Assembly: GCF_014207535.1 (NCBI RefSeq)
Contig: NZ_JACHGK010000017.1
Location: 14,696 to 78,695 of the forward strand
Source: Bacillus benzoevorans
Lineage (GTDB): Bacteria > Bacillota > Bacilli > Bacillales > Cytobacillaceae
DNA length: 64,000 bases
Reading direction: 5' to 3'
The position numbers and the translations under genes are program-made. Shown here in pieces: positions 42,056-51,219 of the stretch (position 1 is the stretch's first letter; every line of letters begins with the position of its first letter). The notes below the pieces were generated by a model. The model made no database searches. It saw only the letters and a program-made list of their open reading frames with translations, and was not told the origin of the DNA.

Positions 42056-43420
42056 TTATTTGCTTGGAGCGCCTGTTTCAACAGGATTTGATGGATCCAT
42101 GCTCCATTCATTCCAGCCGCCGTCGTAAAGGGAGATATGTTCTAAGCCCATAACGTCTGCGTAGAATAAAACTTCAGCCGCTCTCCAGCCTGTACCACAG
42201 TAGAAAGAAAGATTTTTGTCAGGAGTGATGCCGTCTTTTTCCCACATAGCAAGGATTTCCTGGCCGTTTTTCATCGTACTATCGATATTTCTGAAGTCTT
42301 GCAGATTGCTGTTGTCAGAGCCTGCGTGGCCCCAGACAGAGCCTGCCGGACGACCTTTTGCTTCAATATAGTCATAGCCTGATATTTTTCCAGTGAATTC
42401 ATCCCAGCTTCTAATGTCGACAAGAATGCTTCCTTCTTTATCAGCAAGAATTTCTTTAGCCTGTGGCAGGTCAATGATATAGCCAGGATTTGCCGGTACT
42501 GTTGCTCCGAACTCTGTTCCTGCTGTTTTAGCGTTATCTTTTTTATCGATATCATATCCAGCGTTGCTCCATGCAGTAAAGCCGCCGTTTAGAACGCGGA
42601 CATCCTTTACGCCCATGTATTTTAAAATAACAGCTACACGGTAAGCTGGCATAGAGTCACTGCCATAAAGGACAACTGTTGTGTCAGTAGTAATTCCGTT
42701 GTTCAATGCGAATTTTTCAAGTGCTGGATCTTTTAATCGGTTCCAAACTGGACCTTCTTCTACTTCGTCTGTATTAATATGGACTGCGCTAGGAATATGT
42801 CCTTTTTTATAATCAGGTGCTTCGTCTCCCCAGCTTGCTTCAAAAATTTTGTATGGTTTTCCGTTATTCTCGTTCTTGATTAAATCATTAACCCATGCTG
42901 CCGGAACGAGCATTTCATAGTTTGGATAGCTTTCCATCGCTAAGTCCTTGGTGGAAGCCCATTCGTTGACATCAAAAGTATAAAGGTTTTTAAAGCCTTT
43001 GTCGGTAAGGAATGCAGCGACTGCTTTCGCATCTTTGCCATTGGCATCGTAAAGAACAACATTTTTGTCAGAAGTAATGCCTTTGTCTTTTAAAGCAGCT
43101 TCTAATTGTTTCTCTTTGTCTTTTGCATCAACAGTTAGCCATGTGGCAGAAAAGTCAACTGCCCCTTTAATATGGCCGCCTCTTTCCACGCCTTCTAATT
43201 TCCAGCCGTTATAAGCATCGGTGATTCTTGTGTCAACCACAACCCAATCTTTTTTATCAAGATTGCTTTGCAGTTCATCTGAAGTAATGGTTTGTACTGA
43301 TTTTGCTTCTTCTTTAGGTGCTTCTTTGCTGCTTGTGTCTTCTTTGCCTGAACATGCAGCAAGGACTAAACTGAGCATCATGATAAAGAAAACAGCCCAA
43401 ATTTTTCTTGTGATTTTCAT
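42056..43420 (-). CDS. lipoprotein with three rhodanese domains
   Basis: 454 residues with a lipoprotein signal (LVLAAC, C23), so anchored outside the membrane. Three rhodanese-like domains follow (about 45-170, 185-310, 320-445). The catalytic loop is lost in the first (LYDANGKDAKAV) and in the second (LYGSDSMPAYRV); only the third keeps Cys (FYCGTGWRAAEV, C408). This is a thiosulfate sulfurtransferase-like design with two non-catalytic domains. It may transfer sulfane sulfur to cyanide or thiols outside the cell; substrate unknown. Terminated by the hairpin at 42009. Confidence 0.9.
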   Translation of the reverse strand: MKITRKIWAVFFIMMLSLVLAACSGKEDTSSKEAPKEEAKSVQTITSDELQSNLDKKDWVVVDTRITDAYNGWKLEGVERGGHIKGAVDFSATWLTVDAKDKEKQLEAALKDKGITSDKNVVLYDANGKDAKAVAAFLTDKGFKNLYTFDVNEWASTKDLAMESYPNYEMLVPAAWVNDLIKNENNGKPYKIFEASWGDEAPDYKKGHIPSAVHINTDEVEEGPVWNRLKDPALEKFALNNGITTDTTVVLYGSDSMPAYRVAVILKYMGVKDVRVLNGGFTAWSNAGYDIDKKDNAKTAGTEFGATVPANPGYIIDLPQAKEILADKEGSILVDIRSWDEFTGKISGYDYIEAKGRPAGSVWGHAGSDNSNLQDFRNIDSTMKNGQEILAMWEKDGITPDKNLSFYCGTGWRAAEVLFYADVMGLEHISLYDGGWNEWSMDPSNPVETGAPSK

Positions 43421-43686
43421 CTTCTCTACTCCTTTTATATTTTATTGAAATATTAGATTGGTTAAGCCCTGCATCTCTTTGACTGCATCTTTTGTAACAA
43501 TTTGAAAGCATACGATCATCAGATGATTGCTCATATATTATTATAAAATAACTTTTTTGTATAGGAAATTCGTTTGATCGATACGAACAAGACCTGCCTA
43601 TCTATATTTTGAATAACACTAAGCATAGGTAGTTTTCCACTTTCTCGTCTGTCTATCATTTTAAATAGTGCAAAAGAAGGGGCGAG

Positions 43687-43741
43687 GGGACAGGTTCTGT
43701 GTCCCACCTTTTTTGGGAAGTGGGACAATAAACCTGTCCCC
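43687..43741. repeat. REP-like repeat type B, best copy
   Basis: Outer arms GGGGACAGGTT / AACCTGTCCCC and inner arms GTCCCAC / GTGGGAC, with a TTTTTTGGGAA centre. Partial copies lie at 41470-41496, 45128-45150 and 56637-56695. Similar palindromic units in Bacillus are linked to REP-associated transposases; no such gene is in this window. Confidence 0.8.
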
Positions 43742-43842
43742 TCCCAGAGAATTCTTAAGCGGCTAACTTATTATTGGACTTTTGGGTAAAATACAGTTGT
43801 ATTCTCACCTAAGGATAGACAGATTAAATTTTGGAGGTAAGT

Positions 43843-44991
43843 ATGAAACATTTTACAGAGGAAGAAAAGATAAAGATTTTATCTGACCTTATAGCGATCA
43901 AAACTGTTAATGAAAACGAAATCGAAGTAGCAAATTACTTGAAAAAGTTATTTGCTCAATACGGAATTGAATCTAAAATTGTTCCAGTTACAGACACACG
44001 TGTGAACTTAGTGGCTGAGATTGGAAGCGGGAGTCCAGTCATTGGCATTTCTGGTCATATGGATGTCGTTTCTCCTGGTGATGAAAGCAAATGGACTTCA
44101 GATCCGTTCACAATGACAGAAAGAGACGGAAAATTATACGGACGTGGGACAAATGACATGAAAGGCGGTTTAGTAAACCTTGCTTTAGTGATGATTGAAC
44201 TCAAAGAAAATAAGGAACTAACAAAGGGTACTGTCCGTTTTATGGCAACGACTGGTGAAGAAGTTGGTGGCGCAGGTTCTAAAAAACTATACGAAGAAGG
44301 CTATATGGATGATGTAGATTATCTATGGGTGGCTGAACCTTCTCATGACACGATTATTTACTCTCACAAAGGATCATTGAACTTGCGTGTAACGTCTATT
44401 GGTGAAGCAGCACACAGCTCTATGCCTGAACTAGGTTATAACGCGATTAATCCTTTGATGGAATATCTATTAGAAGTAGACAAAAAATTGAATGGTGATG
44501 ATCGTAAAAATGAAGTTCTAGGTAAATTGGTAATGAGTACTACTATTTTTCATGCAGGGAATCAAGTAAACTCCGTTCCAGAAAAAGCAACAGCTGAAAT
44601 AAATGTGCGAACGATTCAAGAATTTGATAACGATGAAGTGATTGACTTGTTTAACACAACAGCGAGCATTTACAATCAAGGAGGCGCTAATATTAATGTG
44701 GAAGTGACCATGTCATTACCAAGTGTTTTCACTTCAGGACAGTCTAAAATGGTTGAGCTTGCTAAAGAACTCGGTAAAAAACATTTAGGTTTAGAAATTT
44801 CTATGAAAGGGTCGCCGGGGGTAACGGATGGGTCAAACTTATTACGAGGTAAAGATGACAACTTCCCATTCATGATGTTTGGTCCAGGCGAAACGAAAAT
44901 GGCACACAAAATAGATGAATATGTCTACAAAGAATACTACTTGGCATTCTTCGATATCTATAAAGAGTTAATTTTAGGATTATCGAAATAA
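43843..44991 (+). CDS. ArgE/DapE family M20 deacylase
   Basis: 382 residues from ATG 43843 behind GGAGGT. Metallopeptidase M20 signatures: SGHMDVVSPGDESKWTSDPF (first metal His and Asp), GRGTNDMKGG (bridging Asp), ATTGEEVGGAGSK (Glu pair) and a C-terminal His in MAHKIDEYV. It hydrolyses an acylated amino acid or short peptide in the cytoplasm with two Zn or Co ions. Exact substrate unclear. A two-hairpin dispersed repeat begins right after the stop. Confidence 0.9.
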   Translation: MKHFTEEEKIKILSDLIAIKTVNENEIEVANYLKKLFAQYGIESKIVPVTDTRVNLVAEIGSGSPVIGISGHMDVVSPGDESKWTSDPFTMTERDGKLYGRGTNDMKGGLVNLALVMIELKENKELTKGTVRFMATTGEEVGGAGSKKLYEEGYMDDVDYLWVAEPSHDTIIYSHKGSLNLRVTSIGEAAHSSMPELGYNAINPLMEYLLEVDKKLNGDDRKNEVLGKLVMSTTIFHAGNQVNSVPEKATAEINVRTIQEFDNDEVIDLFNTTASIYNQGGANINVEVTMSLPSVFTSGQSKMVELAKELGKKHLGLEISMKGSPGVTDGSNLLRGKDDNFPFMMFGPGETKMAHKIDEYVYKEYYLAFFDIYKELILGLSK

Positions 44992-44995
44992 AAAA

Positions 44996-45105
44996 CTTTG
45001 GGATTTCAGGTGCTTATAGGGCACGTGAAGCTTGGCTTCACTCAGCGGTGGGATGAGTTTGCAGGGGAAAGATAGGGTAGTGGCTTACTTTTTTCCAATA
45101 CAAAT
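44996..45105 (+). repeat. dispersed two-hairpin 3' element, copy 3
   Basis: TTTGGGATTTCAGGTGCTTA head, GTGAAGC-TTG-GCTTCAC hairpin, then GGATGAGTTTGCAGGGGAAA. It starts 5 bases after the stop of the M20 deacylase, in the same orientation as that gene. Diverged from copies 1 and 2. Confidence 0.75.
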
Positions 45106-45127
45106 GCGTAAGTAGTGAAAGATGTAC

Positions 45128-45150
45128 AAGGGGACCAGGTTTATTGTCCC
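45128..45150. repeat. REP-like repeat type B fragment
   Basis: AAGGGGACCAGGTTTATTGT then CCC. An arm-like piece of the 43687-43741 family. Confidence 0.5.
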
Positions 45151-45439
45151 TGTTGGATATTCTCCAGCTAAAAAAGGACCGGGCGGTTTCTGCCTGGTTT
45201 TTCTTATTTCAGGTCCTTTCGTAATCTCGGTCAATTTCTCATTGGCAGGAAATTCATTACCTGTCCTGTTCCGGATAACAAATGTTAGCTGATAGTTTCA
45301 GAAAAATCATGAAATGCAGGCAACAATGGAACCGACCGTAGCAATAACAGCAAAAGCCAAAGTTTTTTGTGAATATTTTATTAACCCAGTTATTGAAATT
45401 GGAACGCTTAATATATATAATCCATTGAACTACTCCACC

Positions 45440-45556
45440 TTATCGACTTTACGGTCTGATTGAAGATGGAGATTCCTGCGAACACCGAGGCATCTCCCAC
45501 TTATTTTTGGGCTACTCCCTGCACAAAATTGAAGTGGGAGTCTTCTGTCGGGAAAT
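45440..45556 (+). mobile_element. solo 3' end of an IS200/IS605-type element (putative)
   Basis: The stretch ends in GAAGTGGGAGTCTTCTGTCG followed by GGAAAT. Its reverse complement recurs at the right end of this window inside nirC (63881-63905: CCGACAGAAGACTCCCACCT). A hairpin CTCCCACTT (45494-45502) / AAGTGGGAG (45532-45540) with a long loop precedes it. This is what one expects of the right-end and omega-RNA-like region of a TnpB transposon, but no tnpB frame is left. Identification rests on the shared end plus pattern memory, not on a search. Confidence 0.5.
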
Positions 45557-45689
45557 GATAAAATATACTCAAGCGAAGCGACATTCTCAAGATAGATGAT
45601 GTCAGAAAAGGAAATTGGATTTATATACATGATTATTCCCTAAAAACGAATGCTGAGGTTAGCTAGTAGAAAGTGAGGTTGGGATATTG

Positions 45690-47753
45690 ATGCACTTCCC
45701 TCTACAAGAACCAGTACACATATTTGGTTTTGCTGTGTTGATTTTTTTGTTATTCCCTATCCTAATGCGGAAATTAAGAGTACCTGCTATTATTGGCCCC
45801 ATTATAGCAGGAATAATCGTCGGACCCAATGGGCTGGAAATATTAGCACGAGATTCAACCATTGAATTGCTTGGAACAGTCGGATTGCTGTTTATCATGT
45901 TTATCGCAGGGCTTGAGTTGGACCTTGATGGTTTCAAAAAATACCGAAATCGCAGTATTTTATTTGGCATTCTTTCGTTTGCAATCCCACTAATACTCGG
46001 TACAATGGTAGGATTATGGCTTGATCTCAGTATGCTATCAGCTGTTTTATTTGGTTCCATTTTTTCTACACACACTCTTTTAGGGTACCCAGCCATTAGC
46101 CGGCTTGGCGTTACGAAAAACAAAGCGGTCACAACAGCAGTTGGTGGTACATTATTAACAGATAGCTTGGCATTGCTTGTTCTTGCTGTCATAGCAGGGG
46201 CATCCCAAGAGAATTTAACATTTGGGTTTTTGGTATCCTTGATTATTGCAACAACCCTTTTTGCTGTAGCCGTTTTAGTTTTGACCCCTTATCTGACAAA
46301 GTGGTTCTTTAAACGCTCAAATAATGAAGGAACGTTAGAATTTAACTTTGTTCTGGCCATTTTATTCGTTGCAGGGGCAATATCATTGTTTGTGGGATTA
46401 GAACCCATTATCGGGGCATTCTTGGCCGGTCTAGCCTTAAACCGGTACATTTATGATCATGGCCCATTAATGAACAGAATCCATTTTACGGGAAATGCCT
46501 TATTTATTCCGTTTTTCTTGTTATCTGTCGGAATGTTAATGGACCTGCGTGTCCTTATATCCAGCCCTAGCGCATTACTAAAAATCCTACTCATTACAAT
46601 TGTGGCGGTTGGCAGTAAACTGCTTGCAAGTACGGTGACGAGTAAAGTATATGGTTATTCCAGGACAGAAAACAAAGTCATGTTTGGACTTTCCACTACC
46701 CATGCAGCAGCAACATTAGCCATAACACTTGTTGGATATCAATTTGGATTATTTGATCAGCAAATCATAAATGCTGTCATTTTGATCATTTTAGTTACTT
46801 GTATTTTGGGCCCGTACTTCTGTGAAAAATATGGCAGAAAACTGGCCGTTGCACAAGATAAAACGGTGCTGGACGATTCACTTCCTGAACGTATCTTAAT
46901 CCCGATAGCAAATCCAAATACAATGGAATCGCTATTGGATTTAGGATTTATTTTAAAAAAAGCAAAAAAAACAGATGAACCACTTTACCCATTAAAAATC
47001 GTGCAAAAGGATTTAAAACAGGCCAGCAATGAAGTTGCACAAGCTGAAAGAATGCTTGGACGCGCCATCATGTATGCATCAGGGGCAGATGTTTCTGTTA
47101 AGATATTGACACGTGTGGATCATAATATTGGCTGGGGGATAGAACGTGCTGCAACAGAAGAACGAATCACAACGATCATCGTAGGATGGGATGGTGCAGG
47201 TGAGGGGAGCCAAAAGGTCTTCGGGAAAGTGATTGATAATTTTCTTGAACATACCTATCAACGCTCACTCATAACAAATATCAGGCAGCCGTTGAATACG
47301 ATGGAACGGGTGATTCTTATTCTGCCAAATAATATCGTATACAAACCGGGTTTTGAAGATTCGATTTCAATTATTAAGGGCATCGCATCACAGCTCAGTA
47401 CAACAATTAGGGGCCTTGTCATTCACGATGACTTAGAAACTTATAAAAAGGTTTCCGAAAAAGTAAATCCTAATGTTAAAGTTGAGTTTCAAACCATTGA
47501 CGGCTGGAATTCCCTTTATAAAAATAATTTAAATGATGTTAAATCAACCGATCTTGTGATTTTATTAAGTGCTAGAAGAGGGACTGTTGCATGGCACCCA
47601 GACTTAGAAATGATACCAAAAAAACTAGCTTCAATGAATTTTGAGAATTTCATCGTGTTCTATCCAACGGAAATGAAGGAAACCGACATTCGCGGTTCAC
47701 GTGGTATGGAAATCCCGAAAGAATTACTTTTTAAAAGTGATTATGAGGATTAA
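45690..47753 (+). CDS. CPA2-type monovalent cation/proton antiporter with C-terminal cytoplasmic domain
   Basis: 687 residues; ATG 45690 (TTG 45687 is next to it). Residues about 8-385 form a 12-helix CPA2/KefB-like antiporter: MRKLRVPAIIGPIIAGIIVGPNG, FIAGLELDLDGFKKY, and SLFVGLEPIIGAFLAGLALN. The C-terminal about 290 residues carry USP-like sections (ERILIPIANPNTMESLLDLGF, TTIIVGWDG and VILILPNNIVYKPGFEDS), which may bind nucleotide and regulate transport. It exchanges Na+ or K+ for H+. Monocistronic. Confidence 0.9.
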   Translation: MHFPLQEPVHIFGFAVLIFLLFPILMRKLRVPAIIGPIIAGIIVGPNGLEILARDSTIELLGTVGLLFIMFIAGLELDLDGFKKYRNRSILFGILSFAIPLILGTMVGLWLDLSMLSAVLFGSIFSTHTLLGYPAISRLGVTKNKAVTTAVGGTLLTDSLALLVLAVIAGASQENLTFGFLVSLIIATTLFAVAVLVLTPYLTKWFFKRSNNEGTLEFNFVLAILFVAGAISLFVGLEPIIGAFLAGLALNRYIYDHGPLMNRIHFTGNALFIPFFLLSVGMLMDLRVLISSPSALLKILLITIVAVGSKLLASTVTSKVYGYSRTENKVMFGLSTTHAAATLAITLVGYQFGLFDQQIINAVILIILVTCILGPYFCEKYGRKLAVAQDKTVLDDSLPERILIPIANPNTMESLLDLGFILKKAKKTDEPLYPLKIVQKDLKQASNEVAQAERMLGRAIMYASGADVSVKILTRVDHNIGWGIERAATEERITTIIVGWDGAGEGSQKVFGKVIDNFLEHTYQRSLITNIRQPLNTMERVILILPNNIVYKPGFEDSISIIKGIASQLSTTIRGLVIHDDLETYKKVSEKVNPNVKVEFQTIDGWNSLYKNNLNDVKSTDLVILLSARRGTVAWHPDLEMIPKKLASMNFENFIVFYPTEMKETDIRGSRGMEIPKELLFKSDYED

Positions 47754-47755
47754 TC

Positions 47756-47793
47756 AAAACAAAGGGACGGTTCTTGCGTTTACCTAAATATTC
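47756..47793 (-). repeat. REP-like repeat type A, copy 3
   Basis: Inverse of the 19056 copy: AAAACAAAGGGACGGTTCTT, then GCGTTTACCTAAATATTCC. Three bases after the antiporter stop. Confidence 0.75.
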
Positions 47794-47817
47794 CCAATTG
47801 GGGTACGTATATGGTGT

Positions 47818-47920
47818 TTGGGATTTCAGGTGCTTATAAAGCACGTGAAGCTTGGATTCACTTAGTGGCGGGATAAGCTTACAGGGGAAAGAGAGGGTGG
47901 TGGTTTCCCTTTTCCCATAC
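47818..47920 (+). repeat. dispersed two-hairpin 3' element, copy 4
   Basis: TTGGGATTTCAGGTGCTTAT head, GTGAAGC-TTG-GATTCAC hairpin (one mismatch), GGATAAGCTTACAGGGGAAA and a weak GGGAAA/TTTCCC second stem. It lies 3' of the antiporter gene in its orientation. A type A repeat has inserted, or formed, between them. Confidence 0.75.
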
Positions 47921-47972
47921 AAAGTGGGAAGAAGTGAAAAATCCGGTAAAGACCTTTATTTTGGAGGAGACA

Positions 47973-48371
47973 ATGAAGAAGGATATTTATGTTGTTGGAG
48001 CAGTGATTATAGAAGATGGTAAAATTTTGTGCGCACAAAGAGGTCCGACTAAATCATTGCCCTATAAATGGGAATTTCCTGGAGGGAAAATAGAAGAAGG
48101 GGAATCGCCACAGGAAGCGTTAAGAAGAGAAATCAAAGAAGAAATGCGTTGCCAAATAGAGATAGGTGAGCAAATGGAACATACCGTTTATGAATATGAT
48201 TTTGGTATTGTTCATTTAACAACATTTTCTTGCAAGCTTAAGGAGGAAAAACCTCTATTAACCGAGCACGCCTCTATTAAATGGTTATTACCGGGTGAGT
48301 TGAAATCGCTTGACTGGGCGCCTGCGGATATACCAACAATTAATAAATTGGATATGGCAAAAAATTCATAA
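47973..48371 (+). CDS. Nudix hydrolase, MutT-like
   Basis: 132 residues from the ATG behind GGAGGAG. Nudix box GGKIEEGESPQEALRREIKEEM (G-x5-E-x7-R-E-x2-E-E). The opening VVGAVIIEDGKILCAQRGPTKSLPYKWEFPGG is like CTP pyrophosphohydrolase/8-oxo-dGTPase proteins. It hydrolyses oxidised or noncanonical nucleoside triphosphates in the cytoplasm. The exact substrate is not decided. Confidence 0.9.
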   Translation: MKKDIYVVGAVIIEDGKILCAQRGPTKSLPYKWEFPGGKIEEGESPQEALRREIKEEMRCQIEIGEQMEHTVYEYDFGIVHLTTFSCKLKEEKPLLTEHASIKWLLPGELKSLDWAPADIPTINKLDMAKNS

Positions 48372-48429
48372 TGAAAAAAATGCAAAGGAAAATAATAAAA
48401 TTATTTCTTTGGTAGAGGTGGATAATTCT

Positions 48430-48627
48430 TTGATTACCGTCGTGGAAAACATATATGGATTATCGATAGCAATTCTACTCTTATGTTCATTTTTTTATGT
48501 AAGACAGTTGAAAAAGACGAAGCGGGAAAGAAAGTTAACAACCTTTGAATATGTAATGTATCTAATAACACAAATTGCAATTGTTCTATGGGTAGGTAGT
48601 TTTCTACTTCTTAGATATGGAATGTAA
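48430..48627 (+). CDS. small two-helix membrane protein, unknown function
   Basis: About 65 residues from TTG 48430, which is 8 bases after AGAGGTGG; GTG 48418 is an alternative. The longer frame overlaps mutT out of phase and is not credible. Segments at about 5-22 and 43-61, with a basic KKTKRERK loop between. Family unknown. A hairpin follows at 48652. Confidence 0.5.
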   Translation: MITVVENIYGLSIAILLLCSFFYVRQLKKTKRERKLTTFEYVMYLITQIAIVLWVGSFLLLRYGM

Positions 48628-48651
48628 ATAGCATTTCTTCCTCAAATAAAT

Positions 48652-48687
48652 AATGGGCGCATTTATCGAGAGATGATTGCGCCTATT
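48652..48687 (+). terminator. hairpin terminator candidate
   Basis: GGGCGCA (48655-48661), loop, TGCGCCTATT (48678-48687). The gap 48628-48917 otherwise shows no gene. Confidence 0.55.
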
Positions 48688-48917
48688 TCAGTTTTGAGCC
48701 ATATTGTGAAGAATCTTTCCTAAAGATAATTGGATGTTAAAGAAAAGCGTTTTTCCATCAAATACATTTGTTCCAAAGCAATTCCCTTTCTTTCAATTGT
48801 AACTCGTGGACAATAATCTGCAATAATGATGAGGCATCACAGACTATGATTGTATCTGAATTTGATATTTCCCGTCATTGTGTTGTTTAGCCATTAAATG
48901 GAATTTGTATATATTGG

Positions 48918-49643
48918 TTAATCTATGATTTCGTAGTTGAAGTAATCTACCACCTCTTTTTCTTTTCGCAGGGTCCTGCTAATCTCATCAATAACTTTTT
49001 GCTGGAGTAAAGAGATTTTTTGATGATTTAAATTTACTATTCCTTTAATAGGTTTATTAGTTATATTATGTGCCATAAAAGTTATATCTTTATTTAAGTG
49101 TCTAATATCGGGAATAAAGGCTAGTATCCTTTCTATAGTCTTTTCAGTGTCATCTGTAAGGTCCTCATAACGGAAATAGCATGTATTTTTTAGATGTTTT
49201 AAATTATAGATTTGAAATTTTGCACATTTCAACCAATATTCAGCACCTGCAGTTGGAGAAGAATTATCTCGTCGTATTAAACCTTCTATATGGGCATACG
49301 GGTTACGTATACCAATAAGAAAATAAGAGGGGGAGAAAACCTTTTCTATTTGTAATGCCCTGACCAAATGTGGAGGGCTTTTTTCGAACAATACCGGTTT
49401 ATCAAAATCCCAGTTTTTATAAAAAATTTCTTTTACTCGGTCCCAATAGACTTCTAAATCAGGGTTCCACCTATTTTGTTTAAAAAGAATTTCGCTGGCT
49501 CCAGGTAAGGTTTGACCCTCACCACAACGGCCTTCTCGAAAAGTAGAAACAAATTTACTTGATGCTAATAATTCTTTTATCATAGTTGACCCTGAATATC
49601 GAGGCATTAATAAAAATAAAAATTTGTTACTGATATTTTTCAT
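48918..49643 (-). CDS. sulfotransferase-like protein
   Basis: 241 residues from the ATG behind AAGGGAAG. N-terminal FLFLLMPRYSGSTMIKELL fits the 5'-phosphosulfate loop of PAPS-dependent sulfotransferases (R-S/Y-S-G-S-T). IGIRNPYAHIEGLIRRDNSS fits the 3'-phosphate-binding loop, and FEKSPPHLV precedes it. It would transfer sulfate from PAPS to a carbohydrate or other acceptor, probably in the cytoplasm. Rare in Bacillaceae, so acceptor and role are unknown. It is downstream of the RCC1 repeat gene on the same strand. Confidence 0.8.
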   Translation of the reverse strand: MKNISNKFLFLLMPRYSGSTMIKELLASSKFVSTFREGRCGEGQTLPGASEILFKQNRWNPDLEVYWDRVKEIFYKNWDFDKPVLFEKSPPHLVRALQIEKVFSPSYFLIGIRNPYAHIEGLIRRDNSSPTAGAEYWLKCAKFQIYNLKHLKNTCYFRYEDLTDDTEKTIERILAFIPDIRHLNKDITFMAHNITNKPIKGIVNLNHQKISLLQQKVIDEISRTLRKEKEVVDYFNYEIID

Positions 49644-49705
49644 GTCCACTTCCCTTTCCCTTTTGCTGCGCTAATAAATGTATAACCACAGATAAATAAG
49701 AAAAA

Positions 49706-49759
49706 CGAAAGATGAAAGATTAAAAACCCCCTTGCACTTAAAAGGCTTTTCATCTTTCG
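49706..49759 (-). terminator. terminator after RCC1 repeat gene
   Basis: On the minus strand CGAAAGATGAAA, a 30-base loop with its own pairing, TTTCATCTTTCG, then TTTTTCTTATTT. Placed between the RCC1 gene and the sulfotransferase gene. Confidence 0.65.
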
Positions 49760-49857
49760 TTACTAACAATAAGGTTGATTAACAAGATAGGTAAAGAGCC
49801 TACATAAAGAAGATAGTAAATAAGTTTAGTAATTAATATAAAGTAGATATCGTTTAA

Positions 49858-51219
49858 TCAGCAGCACCCTCTTCGGTGACATCTTCCGCTAAAAAACCGG
49901 CAAGGATCGACAATCACTCTCACATTGAACGAACAAGTACTGATATTTCCAGCAGCATCAATTGCTATACAAGTGACAGTTGTTGTACCACGAGGAAAGA
50001 AAGAACCAGATGCTGGTGTATACACAGCCGTGACACCGGGACAATTATTGCTTACGGTAGGTTCTGAAAAGTTGACAAATGCTCCATTACTACCTGGATC
50101 ATTAAATACTGTAATATCGACCGGACAAGTAATTATTGGCGGTTGAGTATCGTTTACAGTTGGGATGGGTTGTTGTATAGCTAAACTATGGAAGAATCCT
50201 CCTGCTATAGCGACAACATTGGTGAGGCCACTCACGTTTATGGGTACATTACTGTCAGTATTCGAGCCGTTCCCTAGTTGCCCACTACTGTTAAAGCCCC
50301 AAGCCCGGACCGTCCCGTCGGAAAGAAGGGCGAGGCTATGGGCTAATCCCGCTGCAATAGCGATAACATTGGTGAGGTCACTCACGTTTACGGGTACATT
50401 GCTGTTCGTATTCGTACCGTTCCCCAGTTGACCAGAAAAGTTATCTCCCCAAGCCCGGACCGTTCCGTCGGAGAGAAGGGCGAGGCTATGGAATCCTCCT
50501 GCTGCAATAGCGATAACATCGGTGAGGTCACTCACGTTTACGGGTACATTGCTGTTCGTATTCGAGCCGTTCCCCAGCTGGCCAAAGAAGTTATCCCCCC
50601 AAGCCCAGACCGTTCCGTCGGAAAGAAGGGCGAGGCTATGGAAGTTTCCTCCTGCTATGGCGATGACATTGGTGAGGTCACTCATGTTTACGGGTACATT
50701 GCTGGAAATATTCGAGCCGTTCCCCAGCTGACCCGAACCGTTAAAGCCCCAAGCCCGGACCGTTCCGTCGGAGAGAAGGGCGAGGCTATGGTTTCCTCCC
50801 GCTGCAATAGCGATGGGACTGGTGAGACCACTCACGTTTACGGGTACATGACTGGAAATATTCGGGCCGTTCCCCAGTTGACCATTTCCGTTTCCTCCCC
50901 AAGCCCAGACCGTTCCGTCGGAGAGAAGGACGAGGCTATGTTCTCCTCCCGCTGCAATAGCGATGGCACTAGTGAGGCCACCCACGTTTACGGGTACATT
51001 GCTGTCAGTATTCGAGCCGTTCCCCGGTTGACCAAAAAAGTTCCTTCCCCAAGCCCAGACCGTTCCGTCGGAGAGAAGGGCGCGGCTTTGGAGGTCTCCT
51101 CCTGCTACAGCGAGGACGTTGGTGAGACCACTCACGTTTACGGGTACATTGCTGTCAGTATTCGAGCCGTTCCCCAGTTGACCAGATTGGTTATCCCCCC
51201 AAGCAAAGATAATACTCAT
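49858..51219 (-). CDS. RCC1-repeat protein with HYR domain and Cys-rich tail
   Basis: About 453 residues; the ATG at 51219 follows AAAAGGAG, the alternative ATG at 51246 lacks a site. Seven near-identical 50-residue RCC1 blades (AWGDNxSGQLGNGSNT...VPVNVSGLTNVIAIAAGxxHSLALLSDGTV), each 150 bp in DNA. Then DTQPPIITCPVDITVFNDPG starts an HYR/immunoglobulin-like domain, and the end is CRFFSGRCHRRGCC. No signal peptide. A seven-bladed propeller is predicted, likely a surface or spore-layer binder. The repeats differ by few bases, so blade number may vary. Confidence 0.85.
   Translation of the reverse strand: MSIIFAWGDNQSGQLGNGSNTDSNVPVNVSGLTNVLAVAGGDLQSRALLSDGTVWAWGRNFFGQPGNGSNTDSNVPVNVGGLTSAIAIAAGGEHSLVLLSDGTVWAWGGNGNGQLGNGPNISSHVPVNVSGLTSPIAIAAGGNHSLALLSDGTVRAWGFNGSGQLGNGSNISSNVPVNMSDLTNVIAIAGGNFHSLALLSDGTVWAWGDNFFGQLGNGSNTNSNVPVNVSDLTDVIAIAAGGFHSLALLSDGTVRAWGDNFSGQLGNGTNTNSNVPVNVSDLTNVIAIAAGLAHSLALLSDGTVRAWGFNSSGQLGNGSNTDSNVPINVSGLTNVVAIAGGFFHSLAIQQPIPTVNDTQPPIITCPVDITVFNDPGSNGAFVNFSEPTVSNNCPGVTAVYTPASGSFFPRGTTTVTCIAIDAAGNISTCSFNVRVIVDPCRFFSGRCHRRGCC

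Noticed and set aside
45659..46192. 177-codon minus-strand frame opposite the antiporter
   Set aside because: Antisense of a well-conserved membrane gene, no ribosome site and odd composition.
50200..51210. Regular repeats suggesting a CRISPR array
   Set aside because: Units are 150 bp, coding and in frame (RCC1 blades). There are no short direct repeats with unique spacers.
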